Of a stretch of 64,000 bases of DNA, positions 25,769 through 35,570 are shown in pieces. The DNA is from Aliihoeflea aestuarii. Its GTDB lineage: Bacteria; Pseudomonadota; Alphaproteobacteria; Rhizobiales; Rhizobiaceae. Each line of letters begins with the position of its first letter. Positions within the stretch are counted from its first letter, which is position 1. Location: the NCBI RefSeq assembly GCF_024105665.1, contig NZ_JAAAMK010000007.1:1-64000 (forward strand), given 5' to 3'. A model generated the notes under the pieces. That model had not been told where the DNA came from, ran no database searches, and worked only from the letters and a program-made list of their open reading frames with translations. Position numbers and translations under genes: made by a program.

Positions 25769-26632
25769 CTATCGCGTTTCGCCGCACGGCGCGATCTCTT
25801 CGCGCAGTTCGGTCAGCGCGCGGACGGCTTCGATGACGAAGGGCGCACCGCAGGCCCATGCGCCGCGCGGCACGAATGCACCGACTTTTGCGCCTTCCAA
25901 AGCCTTCAGGGCCGGGTGGCTGACGAATTGGTCGGCCAGTGCAGGCGCGCCGTCGATTGGCTCAGAAAGGATGATGATGTCGGGCCGGTGCGAAACGAGC
26001 TGCTCCAGTGGCAGCGGCGTCATCGCCGAATAGCCAAGCTCGGCGGCGAGGTTCGTGAGGCCGGCGGCCTCCATCGCACTGTCGGCGAGCGTGCCCGCAC
26101 CGAGTACGACGCCGTTCTGCTCATAGGCGATGGCGGTCGGGTGCGTCGGGCACTGGCGCGCGCGCAAGTCGTCCAAGTCGCGCTCATAGGCGCCGGCAAG
26201 CTCTTCGGCGCGTTCGTGCTGGTCGACTATCGCGCCCATGCGCCGAAGCTCGGCCGGCACTGTGTCGACCGTATTGTCGTAAGCGAATTCCTCGACCGTA
26301 AAATCGAGACGCTGAAGCAGGCTTGTCGTGTTGTGCAGGCTGAACGTGCCGGTCACGACCACATCGGGCCTCGACAGGAAAACCTCTTCGGCCCGTCCGC
26401 CATTCTTGGCGTAGGGCGCGGCTTCCTCGTGGAGGAAGGACAGCGTCGGGTCGGTGGAGAGATCCGAGAGCGAGACGATCTGACCGGGATCGGCCAGAAG
26501 CAGCACGAGTTGGTCCGTGCACACATTCATCGACATAACGCGCGGCGCATCGGACGCGATGGCTGGCGCAGTCAGAGCAAGCGTAAGGGTGGCGACGCGC
26601 AGAACGGATCGTCCGCGCGCCGCCCGTTTCAT
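25769..26632 (-). CDS. btuF: BtuF-like periplasmic cobalamin-binding protein
   Basis: A 287-residue periplasmic binding protein of the BtuF/FhuD type (two lobes joined by a rigid helix) with a signal peptide cleaved near 26 (APAIASDAP). VMSMNVCTDQLVLLLADPGQIVSLS and SRPDVVVTGTF are typical of the family. It hands cobalamin to BtuCD. The ATG shares its last base with the stop region of btuB, showing tight coupling. It contains four cysteines in the mature part, of which two near the C-terminal lobe could form a disulfide. Confidence 0.82.
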   Translation of the reverse strand: MKRAARGRSVLRVATLTLALTAPAIASDAPRVMSMNVCTDQLVLLLADPGQIVSLSDLSTDPTLSFLHEEAAPYAKNGGRAEEVFLSRPDVVVTGTFSLHNTTSLLQRLDFTVEEFAYDNTVDTVPAELRRMGAIVDQHERAEELAGAYERDLDDLRARQCPTHPTAIAYEQNGVVLGAGTLADSAMEAAGLTNLAAELGYSAMTPLPLEQLVSHRPDIIILSEPIDGAPALADQFVSHPALKALEGAKVGAFVPRGAWACGAPFVIEAVRALTELREEIAPCGETR

Positions 26633-28503
26633 CAGAAGGTGGACCGGAAGCCGGCGAAGACGCCGATGCCCGGCGTGTTGTAGCCACGGACCGTCTGGTA
26701 GTCCTGATCGAGCAGGTTTTCACCGCGCACGTAAAGCTCCGTGGATTCGGTCGCCTGATAGGAGACCTTGGCGTTCACGAGGACGTAGTCGTCGAGTTCG
26801 AAATCGCCGCTGTCAACCGTGTCGGCGACGAATTTAGCCGAACTGGTGATCGTCCACTTTTCTGCCGGCTTATAAGCTGCGGTGAGGGCGACCTCGTGGC
26901 GGGGAACGCGGATCAGGCGCGCACCGGAAGCACCCTTTGTATCCGTGTAGGTGTAGGCACCGCCGAGTGCGAGAGCGTTGTTCACATCATAGGTAAAGGA
27001 GGCTTCGATACCGCGATGCGTTGAGGTGCCTGGCGTATTCTCGTACACGAAACCCGTCGAGGCGTTGCTAACGATGAGATCATCGATATCGAGATCGAAA
27101 TAGGTAAGCCTTGCCGTCAGACGATCCTCGAGAAAACGTTGTTCTATGCCCAGATCGAACCCGAAGCTCGTTTCGGGCTGTAGATCGGGGTTCGGGCCGA
27201 ACGGCCCGAAAAGTTCCGACAACGAGGGTGCGCGAAATCCGGTTCCGATCGAGCCGAGAAAGCGCGTCGACGTGCCGGGAATAAGATAGGATGCACTCGC
27301 CCGATACGCCGTGTCGCCGCCGAAGTCGGAATGTTCGGTCTGGCGCACGCCGACCGTCAGGTCGAGATTATCGACAGGTTCCACCATAGCGTCGAGCCAT
27401 ACACCCCCGATAGTGAAGTCGGCATCGACCTGTGGATTAAAGCTGCCGGCCGGAAAACGGGCATCCTGCCATTCGTAATCCGCGCCGCCCTGTAGCGTAA
27501 CGCGTTCGGTTACATCGAAAGCACCTTGATATTCGATCTTGCGTCGTTCGCCTTCATATACGCCGTCGAAGGTCGTTCCTTCTATCGTGCGGTCGATGTC
27601 GAAGGCCTGTATCGAAAACTGGTTCCGGAAACGACCGTCCAGAACATCCACGTTGACCCCCGCGCGGCCCCCCAGTTGGCGACTGAGATTCTTCGCCGTC
27701 AGGTTGTCGCTAGGAGGAAAGAAGATGCCTCCCGACAAAAAGCCGTCATTGTCGAATTCCGCTTCGGCGTCGATGAACAGGAGAGAGCCGAAAACGGAGA
27801 CGACTTCGTTGAAACGATAGTCGGCTGCGGCATCGAAGGTGACGTTCTCATAGCCATCACGCTCGCTGCCGCCAGCGGCGGCAGAAATGCCGTCGGTGCG
27901 GAAGCCGGTGATGTTGACAGCCGCGCGGCCGGCGTCGGTTGCCGCGCGCAGGCCATATCCACCGCGTACGGTGCCTCGCGAACCGGCTTCACCATGAAGG
28001 ATGTGCGAGACACCGGGCTCGATGTCGCCGAGTGTCGAGAACGAGATCACGCCCGCGATCGCGTCCGAACCGTACAGTGTCGATTGCGAGCCTTTCAGCA
28101 CCTCGATCGAATCGAGGCCGCCGGAGAGGAGATATTGATAGGATGTCTGAACCTGAGGGCTCGTCGGATCGCCAATGTCGATGCCGTTATAAAGCGTCTT
28201 CACGTAGCGGCGCGGCGCGCCGCGCACGGACAGCGATCCTTCCTGCCCGACACCGCCGGGCGAAGAAATCGAAATGCCCGGCAGGCGTTCCAGATAGTCC
28301 ACGGCGAGCGGCAGATTCTGCTCTTCCATCTCCATGCGCGTGACCGTTTCGACGCGCGAGCCGGAGCGTTCGGCTTCCGTCGGCGCGCGGTTCGGCGTGA
28401 TGACGATCTGCGGCAGTTCGGTGAACTGCGCGTGTGCCGGCTGGCTGCCTAAGATGGCGATGGCGGATGCGGCGCAGGCCGCTCCAAGTTTCAAATTGTG
28501 CAT
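26632..28503 (-). CDS. btuB: TonB-dependent outer-membrane receptor, BtuB type
   Basis: A 623-residue outer-membrane beta-barrel receptor for vitamin B12 or related corrinoids. A signal peptide ends near 26 (AHAQ); the TonB box QIVITPNRA follows directly. The plug domain contains LERLPGISISSPGGVGQEGSLSVRG and IEVLKGSQSTLYGSDAIAGVI. The barrel ends with a C-terminal phenylalanine (FAGFRSTF), the usual sorting signal. BtuB of E. coli has 614 residues. A B12 riboswitch lies 150 bases upstream; the long in-frame extension before 28503 runs through that leader and is not translated. Confidence 0.92.
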   Translation of the reverse strand: MHNLKLGAACAASAIAILGSQPAHAQFTELPQIVITPNRAPTEAERSGSRVETVTRMEMEEQNLPLAVDYLERLPGISISSPGGVGQEGSLSVRGAPRRYVKTLYNGIDIGDPTSPQVQTSYQYLLSGGLDSIEVLKGSQSTLYGSDAIAGVISFSTLGDIEPGVSHILHGEAGSRGTVRGGYGLRAATDAGRAAVNITGFRTDGISAAAGGSERDGYENVTFDAAADYRFNEVVSVFGSLLFIDAEAEFDNDGFLSGGIFFPPSDNLTAKNLSRQLGGRAGVNVDVLDGRFRNQFSIQAFDIDRTIEGTTFDGVYEGERRKIEYQGAFDVTERVTLQGGADYEWQDARFPAGSFNPQVDADFTIGGVWLDAMVEPVDNLDLTVGVRQTEHSDFGGDTAYRASASYLIPGTSTRFLGSIGTGFRAPSLSELFGPFGPNPDLQPETSFGFDLGIEQRFLEDRLTARLTYFDLDIDDLIVSNASTGFVYENTPGTSTHRGIEASFTYDVNNALALGGAYTYTDTKGASGARLIRVPRHEVALTAAYKPAEKWTITSSAKFVADTVDSGDFELDDYVLVNAKVSYQATESTELYVRGENLLDQDYQTVRGYNTPGIGVFAGFRSTF

Positions 28504-28654
28504 TCGGTCCCCCGATATCCGGCCTTGGCCGGAACCCATCTTCTCAAAGATGCTGGAGAAACCTTCGGATCGCCCGATCCGGCTTCGCCAGCGATGACAT
28601 ATGTCACCACTGCGAAACCACAGCCCCGGACGCTCCCCGCATCCGGCAAAGGTG

Positions 28655-28832
28655 ACGCTCAAGGCAGGTTTCCTGGCTCGCGCTTCAGCGGATCACTCAC
28701 CTTCCCGGTCGCCCAGTGGTTTTCGAATGTCCTCGGCGCTTACAGTTGCGGGGGCAGCCGCGGCTCAGACAAAATGTCCTTCCGCATTCCCTCTTAGCCG
28801 GCGTCAGCGACGCAGGCACCTCAAGCTGATGC
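28655..28832 (-). promoter_or_regulatory. Cobalamin (B12) riboswitch
   Basis: On the minus strand the leader of btuB shows the conserved B12-riboswitch elements in order: AAGAGGGAATGCGG (about 28801-28788), a GCCGCGGCTGCCCCCGCAAC core followed by TGTAAGCGC, ACCACTGG and CGACCGGGAAGG (about 28725-28700), and the 3' B12 box GAGCCAGGAAACCTGCC (28680-28664). Adenosylcobalamin binding should fold the box against the core and shut off expression of btuB-btuF-btuC-btuD-exbB-exbD. The exact 5' edge (P1 stem) is approximate. Confidence 0.93.
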
Positions 28833-29114
28833 GTGCGTAGCAGGCACGGGGAAGCGCGGTCAATCGCCGTTGCGAGCCGTTCATGACTGGTCGTCACGCG
28901 TTGTTGCTTCGCCGCAACTGACGCAATCCATTCCCTTGCGTCAGATTCAGTCGTAAAGTTGCAAAAACGAGGTGCTAGATGTCGTTTTTGCGCCAGTGGA
29001 ACGGTCGAAGTGGTACCAAATTGAAGCCGAACATCCTGATCTATAGGGCTTTTTGACAAGAGCGGGCTGATACGGGATGGTAGGGAACATCAGGAACAAG
29101 TGGGAGTCGGTGGC
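28833..29114. other. Divergent intergenic region between the riboswitch leader and the Opp-type operon
   Basis: About 280 bases without a gene. It must hold the promoter of the leftward B12 operon and the promoter of the rightward ABC operon starting at 29115. A small hairpin GTTGC/GCAAC occurs near 28900-28920. The base composition falls toward AT near 28960-29050, as expected for promoters, but I see no convincing -35/-10 pair or operator. Confidence 0.5.
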
Positions 29115-30785
29115 ATGAAATTCTTCAAAAGTAACGGGAATCGCGTTCCCCGGCACGTCGAGAAGATGGCCGAGGACGTGAAGGCGGGACGGGTCGACCG
29201 CCGCGAGTTCCTCGCGATCGCTTCGGCCTTCGGCGCCTCGACGGCGCTGGCCTATTCGATGATCGGCCTTGCCGTGCCGTCGAAGGCGCTCGCGCAGGAC
29301 GAGGCGCTCGGCGAACCTGTGATCGGCGGCGTCCTGCGCGTGGCCATGTTCGTCAAGGCCAACAAGGACCCGCGCACCGCCGACTGGTCGGAAATCTCCA
29401 ACGGCATGCGCCAGTCGCTCGAGCCGCTGGTCAAGTACACACGCGAATTCACCTTCGAGGGCATGCTTCTCGAAAGCTGGGAAGCCAACGACGACGCCAC
29501 CGAATACGTCCTCAACGTGCGCCAGGGCGTGACATGGACGAATGGCGATGAATTCAACGCCGACGACGTCATCTACAATCTGACGCGCTGGGCGGACGGA
29601 ACGGCCGAAGGCAATTCCATGGCGACGCGCGTCGCCTCCATGATCGATCCTGATACAAACCAGCTTCGCGAAGGCGCGATCGAGCGCGTGGACGATTACA
29701 CGGTCAAGCTCATCCTTTCCGAGCCGGACGTTTCGATCATTCCGGGGTTCTCGGATTATCCGGCCCTCATCGTGCATCCGACCTTCGACGAGACGGGCGC
29801 GGACTGGGTCGCCAATCCAATCGGAACCGGCCCGTTCGAACTCGTCTCCTATTCGGTCGGCGACCGGATCGAGTTCAAGCGCCGCGAGAACGGTGCATGG
29901 TGGGACGGCGAAGCCTATCTCGACGGCATTGAGTTCATCGACTACGGCACCGATCCGTCGGCCATGGTCAACGCTTTCGAAGCGCTTGAAATTCATACCA
30001 ACTACGAGACGACGGCCGATTATCTCGACATCATGGACAGCCTTGGCCTGGTGCGCTCGGAGGTTCTGACCTCCACCACGCTGACCATCCGCATGAATGT
30101 CGACAACGCGCCCTATGACGACCAGAACGTGCGCAAGGCCGTGCAACTCGGCGTCGACAACAACGCCATCCTCGCGCTCGGCATCGATGGCGCGGGCGAG
30201 AAGGCCGACAATTACCACGTCGCGCCGATCCAGCCCGACTACGTTGCCATCGCCACGCATGAGCGCGACGTCGAGCGCGCCAAGCAGTTGATGGAAGAAG
30301 CCGGCCAGATGGATTTCGAGCACGAGATCATCTCGGTCGACGAAACCTGGCACCGCAATTCGTGCGACGCCGTCGCCGCGCAGCTTCGCGAGGCTGGCTT
30401 CCGCGTCAAGCGTACGGTTCTGCCGGGCTCGACCTTCTGGAACGACTGGACGAAGTATCCGTTCTCGGCGACTAACTGGAACATGCGCCCGCTCGGCATC
30501 CAGGTCATCGCGCTCGGCTATCGCACCGGCGGAAGCTGGAACGAGACGGCGTTTTCGAACGAGGAACTCGACGGCCTGATCGCCGAAGCCTTGTCGATCG
30601 CCGATTCGGAGCAGCGCCAGTCGGTCATGGAGCGCATCGAGACGATCATCCAGGATTCGGGCATCATCATCCAGCCTTACTGGCGCACGCTCTACAACCA
30701 CTCGGTGGCCGCGGTGAAGAACCACGGCATGCACCCGACCTTCGAGATCGATCTCGGCAAGGTCTGGCTCGACGAAAGCGCCTGA
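29115..30785 (+). CDS. Opp/Dpp-type ABC transporter substrate-binding protein with Tat signal
   Basis: A 556-residue SBP_bac_5 family protein. The N-terminus has a long n-region and a twin-arginine motif DRREFLAIA (Arg29-Arg30), then a hydrophobic stretch ending PSKALAQ (cleavage about 60), so it is exported folded by the Tat route, which is less usual for this family. The mature protein shows the family words [38 protein letters not shown] and [13 protein letters not shown]. Substrate unknown: peptides, opines or other amino-acid derivatives. GGAG ahead of the ATG at 29115 decides the start. Confidence 0.88.
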   Translation: MKFFKSNGNRVPRHVEKMAEDVKAGRVDRREFLAIASAFGASTALAYSMIGLAVPSKALAQDEALGEPVIGGVLRVAMFVKANKDPRTADWSEISNGMRQSLEPLVKYTREFTFEGMLLESWEANDDATEYVLNVRQGVTWTNGDEFNADDVIYNLTRWADGTAEGNSMATRVASMIDPDTNQLREGAIERVDDYTVKLILSEPDVSIIPGFSDYPALIVHPTFDETGADWVANPIGTGPFELVSYSVGDRIEFKRRENGAWWDGEAYLDGIEFIDYGTDPSAMVNAFEALEIHTNYETTADYLDIMDSLGLVRSEVLTSTTLTIRMNVDNAPYDDQNVRKAVQLGVDNNAILALGIDGAGEKADNYHVAPIQPDYVAIATHERDVERAKQLMEEAGQMDFEHEIISVDETWHRNSCDAVAAQLREAGFRVKRTVLPGSTFWNDWTKYPFSATNWNMRPLGIQVIALGYRTGGSWNETAFSNEELDGLIAEALSIADSEQRQSVMERIETIIQDSGIIIQPYWRTLYNHSVAAVKNHGMHPTFEIDLGKVWLDESA

Positions 30786-30819
30786 GCGATCCGGAAACAG
30801 CGAGATATCGCGATAATGA

Positions 30820-30845
30820 GGCGAGGGGCGTAAGCGGCCCTCGCC
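30820..30845 (+). promoter_or_regulatory. Intergenic hairpin between binding-protein and permease genes
   Basis: GGCGAGGG (30820-30827) pairs with CCCTCGCC (30838-30845) around a 10-base loop. There is no U-run, so it is not a full terminator. Stem-loops at this place are typical of ABC operons where they protect the upstream message from 3' decay and keep the binding protein in excess over the permeases. Confidence 0.5.
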
Positions 30846-30898
30846 AACCGCATCGGGGAACATAAATATAAAACCCCAACCAGAACGGCAGGGGGCAC

Positions 30899-31933
30899 AT
30901 GCTGGGTTTTATCGTTAAGCGGCTGGGCGTCATGGCGCTGACCATGGTCTGCCTGACGCTGGTCGTCTTCTTTCTCGTCAATCTCGACCCGAATCTGCGC
31001 CGGCTCGCGATCAGCCAGCTCGACATGCGCACGCCCGACGCGCAGATCGAAAGCTGGCTGGAGCGCAACGGCTATCGCGAGCCGTTCCTGATCCGCTACG
31101 GTCAATGGCTCGGCGTGGTCCAGAAGCAGCCCGCGGTCAACGAGGACGGGCAGGCGGTCAGCCGCTTCGCCTTCTGTTCGGAGCCGACGGAGCCTTCCTA
31201 TTCGGGTATCCTGCAAGGCCAGTGGGGCTGCTCCACCACATTCCGAACGAATGTCGAGAACCGGCTTTTCCCCGGCCTTGCCGCAACCGGCAAGCTGATG
31301 TTCTGGGTCATGGTGACGATGGTGCCCGTGGCGCTCATCATGGGCATATTCGCCGGCATGCGCGAGGGCACGCGAACGGACCGGACATTGTCGGTCGCGG
31401 CGATCACGACGACGGCGACGCCCGAATACGTCTCGGGCGTCATCTTCACCGTCATCTTCGCCTCATGGCTCGGCTGGCTGAACGGCTCGGCGGCGAGCGC
31501 CACCGCGCAAGGCATCACCTTTTCGAACTTCACGCTGCCGGTGATGACGATGGCGATCTACGGCATCGGCTACATCGCGCGCATGACGCGCGCCTCGATG
31601 GTCGAGGTGATGACGCAGCAATATATCCGTACGGCGCGTCTGAAGGGCCTCAGCTTCAGCACGGTGGTGGTCAAGCATGCGCTGCGCAACGCGCTGATCG
31701 CGCCGTTCACGGTCATCATGCTTCAGTTCCCGTGGCTTTTGACCGGTGTTGTCATTGTCGAGGTCATGTTCCGCTATCAGGGCTTCGGTTTCATGCTGGT
31801 GGAAGCGGCTGGCAACAATGACATCGACATGCTTCTGGCGGCCTCGCTGGTGTCCGTGTTCGTCGTCCTGTCGACGCAGCTCATCTCGGATGTGGGCTAT
31901 GCCTATCTCAATCCGCGCATCCGTGTTCAGTAG
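30899..31933 (+). CDS. Opp/Dpp-type ABC permease, DppB-like
   Basis: A 344-residue inner-membrane permease. After the first helix (LGVMALTMVCLTLVVFFLV) comes a periplasmic stretch of about 100 residues with two cysteines (RFAFCSEPTEPS and QGQWGCSTTF), then about five helices. The EAA-type loop YIRTARLKGLSFSTVVVKHALRNALI is intact. Normal DppB proteins have a similar but usually shorter loop here. It is 113 bases after the binding-protein gene and 9 bases before the second permease gene, in one operon. Confidence 0.88.
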   Translation: MLGFIVKRLGVMALTMVCLTLVVFFLVNLDPNLRRLAISQLDMRTPDAQIESWLERNGYREPFLIRYGQWLGVVQKQPAVNEDGQAVSRFAFCSEPTEPSYSGILQGQWGCSTTFRTNVENRLFPGLAATGKLMFWVMVTMVPVALIMGIFAGMREGTRTDRTLSVAAITTTATPEYVSGVIFTVIFASWLGWLNGSAASATAQGITFSNFTLPVMTMAIYGIGYIARMTRASMVEVMTQQYIRTARLKGLSFSTVVVKHALRNALIAPFTVIMLQFPWLLTGVVIVEVMFRYQGFGFMLVEAAGNNDIDMLLAASLVSVFVVLSTQLISDVGYAYLNPRIRVQ

Positions 31934-31942
31934 GGGGCGGCC

Positions 31943-33097
31943 ATGTATGAGTTCCTGACCGTTCCGCAGATCATCACCGGCATATTGTGGCAGCTTCTGC
32001 CCGTCTGGATCGCGCTGGCGGTGGTGCTGTCGCTATCCTTCTTCTTTCGCAGGAGCCTTGGGCTCTACGGCGAACTGTTCGGGTCGGGCGTCGGTATCGC
32101 CGGCGTGACGCTATGCTATTTCTGGCTGTTTACCGCGCTCTTCGCCTCCCTCATCGCGCCGTTCAACCCGCTGGCGCAGGTGCTGATCATGAAGGACTCG
32201 CTGCCGGGCGCGATCGATCCCGAATCCGGCCGCGCCTTCCTGCTCGGCGGCGACCGGCTGGCGCGCGACATCTTCTCGCGCACCGTCTATGGCAGTCAGA
32301 TCGTGCTCCTGATCGCGCCGGCGGCAACCGGCTTCGCGCTGATGGTCGGCACCACGCTCGGGCTGCCGGCCGGTTACTATGGCGGGCGGATCGACTCGAT
32401 CCTGTCGTTCCTGGCCAATCTCGTTCTGGCCTTCCCGGTGATCCTGCTCTTCTATCTGCTGGTCACGCCGGGTATCATGGAAACGCCGATCCCCTATGCG
32501 ATGGCAGGCGTTTTCTTCCTGTTCCCGATCATCTTCTTCGCCACGCTTTTCTATACGCGCAACAAGCATCGGCCGGGTCTTTTGGCGATCCAACTCGGCC
32601 TGACGGTGCTGATCGGCGGCTGGATCTATGCGGGTCTCGTCTTCAATGCCGATCCGTTCGGCATCATCGCCATCCGCCCGAACGAGCTGAACATCTTCGT
32701 CGCGGTGGTGTTCGCTTCATCGCCGGGCGTCTTCCGCATCGTGCGTGGCCTCGTCATGGACATCAAGACGCGGGACTATGTGGCCGCCGCGCAGACGCGC
32801 GGCGAGACGCCTTGGTACATCATGCTTTGGGAGGTGCTGCCTAATGCGCGCGGACCGCTGATCGTCGATGCGTGCCTGCGCATCGGCTACACGACGATCC
32901 TGCTCGGGACGCTCGGCTATTTCGGCCTCGGCCTGTCGCCGGAAAGCCCCGACTGGGGCACGGCGATCAAGGATGCGAGCCGGCTCCTGCGCGCCTTCGT
33001 ACATCCTGCCCTGCCGCCCGTCATCGCGCTGATGAGCTTCGTGCTCGGGCTCAACCTGCTCGCCGACGCCCTGCGCGAACAATCGCTGAAGGATTGA
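31943..33097 (+). CDS. Opp/Dpp-type ABC permease, DppC-like, long form
   Basis: A 384-residue permease, some 80-90 residues longer than ordinary DppC (about 300). The first 90 residues already contain two helices; the core has GGDRLARDIFSRTVYGSQIVLLIAPAA. An additional hydrophobic insert (MAGVFFLFPIIFFATLFY and LAIQLGLTVLIGGWIYAGLVF) interrupts the usual six-helix core. The EAA loop DYVAAAQTRGETPWYIMLWEVLPNARGPL follows. The insert suggests a distinct subfamily with extra helices. It ends four bases before the ATPase gene. Confidence 0.87.
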   Translation: MYEFLTVPQIITGILWQLLPVWIALAVVLSLSFFFRRSLGLYGELFGSGVGIAGVTLCYFWLFTALFASLIAPFNPLAQVLIMKDSLPGAIDPESGRAFLLGGDRLARDIFSRTVYGSQIVLLIAPAATGFALMVGTTLGLPAGYYGGRIDSILSFLANLVLAFPVILLFYLLVTPGIMETPIPYAMAGVFFLFPIIFFATLFYTRNKHRPGLLAIQLGLTVLIGGWIYAGLVFNADPFGIIAIRPNELNIFVAVVFASSPGVFRIVRGLVMDIKTRDYVAAAQTRGETPWYIMLWEVLPNARGPLIVDACLRIGYTTILLGTLGYFGLGLSPESPDWGTAIKDASRLLRAFVHPALPPVIALMSFVLGLNLLADALREQSLKD

Positions 33098-33101
33098 GGC
33101 C

Positions 33102-35570
33102 ATGAACGAGACCGTCGCCCCGCAAAGCATCGAGAATGCCGAGCCGATCCTCGAGATCGAGAACCTCTCCATCTCGTTCTTCACCAAGCGCGGGGAAATT
33201 CCCGCCGTGATGGACTTTTCCTGCACGGTCATGCCGGGTGAGGCGATGGGCATCGTGGGCGAGAGCGGGTGCGGGAAATCGACTGTTTCGCTCGGCATCA
33301 TGCGCGACCTTTCCAATGTCGGGAAGATCGTCGGCGGCCGCATCAAGTTCCAGGGCCGCGACATGGGCGACATGTCGGAGGCCGAACTGCGGGCCATTCG
33401 CGGCAACAAGATCGCGATGATCTATCAGGAGCCGATGGCCAGCCTCAATCCGGCGATGAAGGTCGGCCGACAGTTGATGGAAGTGCCGATCATCCACGAC
33501 AAGGTCGGCAAAAAGGAAGCTTACGACCGCGCGCTGGAGATGCTTGAGGCCGTGCGCCTGCCGGATCCGGCGCGCATGATGGGGTCCTACCCGCATCAGC
33601 TTTCGGGCGGCCAGCAGCAGCGCATCGTCATCGCCATGGCACTCTTGTCGAAGCCCGCGCTTCTGCTGCTCGACGAGCCGACCACGGCCTTGGACGTGAC
33701 CGTCGAGGCGGGCATCGTCCAACTCGTGAAGAATCTCGGGAAGCGCTTCGGTACGTCGATGATCTTCGTGTCGCACAATCTGGGTCTGATCCTGGAAACC
33801 TGCGACAAGATCACGGTGATGTATTCGGGCGAAGCGGTCGAGACCGGCTCGATCCGCGACGTTTTCGACCATATGCGCCATCCCTATACGCAAGGGCTGT
33901 TCCGCTCGATCCCGCTGCCGGGAGCCGACAAGAATTCGCGCCCGCTGATCGCCATTCCCGGCCAGCTTCCGCTGCCGCATGAGCGTCCGAAGGGCTGCAA
34001 TTTCGGGCCGCGCTGCCACCATTTCGTGGAAGGCGTGTGCAACGCCGCCGAAATACCGATGGTCAAGGTTGGCGAGCACCAAGGCCATTTCAGCCGCTGC
34101 GTGCGCTTCGACCAGATCGACTGGGCGGCGCTGCCCGAGGGCGCCAAGACCGAGAAGGAAGCGGTGACGCCGGGCGCGACGGCGCTCAAGATCGACCGGT
34201 TGAAGAAATACTATCAGGTCACCGCCAATGCGATCTTCGGCGGCGGCGATACGCGCACCGTGAAGGCCAACGAGCAGATCAGCTTCGAGGCGCGCGAGAG
34301 CGAGACGGTGGCGATCGTCGGCGAATCGGGCTGCGGGAAATCAACGCTGGCGAAGGTCCTGCTCGGGCTCGAAACGGCGACGGACGGAACCGTGACGCTC
34401 GGCAACCGGCCGATCGGCGAGATCGGCATCGAAAAGCGAGACACCGACACGATCTCGTCGATCCAGATGGTGTTCCAGAACCCGTTCGATACGCTGAACC
34501 CCAGCCATTCGGTCGGCTCGCAGATCGTCCGCACGCTGGAAAAATTCAAGATCGGCAATTCGACGGCCGAACGGCGTCAGCGCATGTTCGAACTGCTCGA
34601 TCTGGTGAAGCTTCCACGCGCGTTCGCGACGCGCATGCCGCGCCAGCTCTCGGGCGGACAGAAGCAGCGCATCGGCGTTGCGCGCGCGTTTGCCGGCAAC
34701 GCCAAGGTGGTGGTGGCCGACGAGCCGGTTTCGGCGCTCGACGTGTCGGTGCAGGCGGCCGTCACCGAACTTTTGATGGATATCCAGCGCAAGAACAAGA
34801 CGACGATGCTGTTCATCAGCCACGATCTGTCGGTCGTGCGCTATCTCGCCGACCGCGTCGTCGTCATGTATCTGGGCCATATCGTGGAGCAGGGCACGAC
34901 GGACCAGATATTCGCGCCGCCCTATCATCCCTATACGGAGGCGCTTCTTTCGGCGATCCCGATTGCGGACACGTCCGTCGTCAAGAAGCATATCGTTCTG
35001 GAAGGCGACATTCCCTCGGCCATGAACCCGCCGCCGGGCTGTCCGTTCCAGACGCGCTGCCGCTGGAAGGAGCGCGTTCCGGGCAACAAATGCGAGACGG
35101 AACTGCCGCCGCTGCGCGATCTCGGCGGCGGGCATATGAGCCTGTGCTGGCTTCCCGACGAGGAACTGCGCACGATGGAGCCGGTGATCAGTTTCGACGG
35201 CGACAAGCCGGCGGATTCCGCGACAAGCGGGCCGGACGACGGTGCCGCGCGCGGGCAGGTTCTGGACCCGACCGAGCATGCGATCGAGGATGGTGCGCCG
35301 GGCGGCGAGCCTCGGGTCGTGGCATCGAAAGAGATGTCCGCCCTGCCAGGCGAATCCGCGCCCGAACGAACGCTGACGGAAGTTGGCGAGGGACGCGAGG
35401 CCGCAAGCGCCGAGGTGAAGCCTGGACTGGCGGCGACGCCGGAAGAAGAAGCGGCGGGAAAAGGCCGCGCGGCGACGCCTTCGCGCCCCGTCGATTACGC
35501 AAACTCGCCGGAGGAAGCCCGCCGCGCGATCGGGGCGAAGCCTGTGGGGTCAAAGGGCCTGCCGAACTGA
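33102..35570 (+). CDS. Fused DppD-DppF ABC ATPase with long C-terminal tail
   Basis: An 822-residue protein containing both ATPases of an oligopeptide-type importer. Unit 1: Walker A GESGCGKS (53-60), LSGGQQQR and LLLDEPT. Unit 2: Walker A GESGCGKS again (about 406-413), LSGGQKQR and VVADEPVSALD. Each ends with the Cys-rich oligo_HPY motif (CNFGPRCHHFVEGVCNA and CPFQTRCRWKE..NKC). After about residue 690 comes a 125-residue tail, rich in Ala, Gly, Glu and Pro, probably disordered, which is not part of the family. It is the last gene of the operon. Confidence 0.88.
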   Translation: MNETVAPQSIENAEPILEIENLSISFFTKRGEIPAVMDFSCTVMPGEAMGIVGESGCGKSTVSLGIMRDLSNVGKIVGGRIKFQGRDMGDMSEAELRAIRGNKIAMIYQEPMASLNPAMKVGRQLMEVPIIHDKVGKKEAYDRALEMLEAVRLPDPARMMGSYPHQLSGGQQQRIVIAMALLSKPALLLLDEPTTALDVTVEAGIVQLVKNLGKRFGTSMIFVSHNLGLILETCDKITVMYSGEAVETGSIRDVFDHMRHPYTQGLFRSIPLPGADKNSRPLIAIPGQLPLPHERPKGCNFGPRCHHFVEGVCNAAEIPMVKVGEHQGHFSRCVRFDQIDWAALPEGAKTEKEAVTPGATALKIDRLKKYYQVTANAIFGGGDTRTVKANEQISFEARESETVAIVGESGCGKSTLAKVLLGLETATDGTVTLGNRPIGEIGIEKRDTDTISSIQMVFQNPFDTLNPSHSVGSQIVRTLEKFKIGNSTAERRQRMFELLDLVKLPRAFATRMPRQLSGGQKQRIGVARAFAGNAKVVVADEPVSALDVSVQAAVTELLMDIQRKNKTTMLFISHDLSVVRYLADRVVVMYLGHIVEQGTTDQIFAPPYHPYTEALLSAIPIADTSVVKKHIVLEGDIPSAMNPPPGCPFQTRCRWKERVPGNKCETELPPLRDLGGGHMSLCWLPDEELRTMEPVISFDGDKPADSATSGPDDGAARGQVLDPTEHAIEDGAPGGEPRVVASKEMSALPGESAPERTLTEVGEGREAASAEVKPGLAATPEEEAAGKGRAATPSRPVDYANSPEEARRAIGAKPVGSKGLPN

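Noticed and set aside
23998-28503. Heme or siderophore uptake as function of the TonB receptor/ABC genes
   Set aside because: The operon leader is a clear cobalamin riboswitch and receptor length fits BtuB, so B12 is the better call.
28947-30863. Long leftward open frame (638 codons) opposite the Opp-type binding protein gene
   Set aside because: It is fully antisense to a well-recognised gene, has no family-like sequence and an Arg/Asp/His-rich composition typical of shadow frames in GC-rich DNA.
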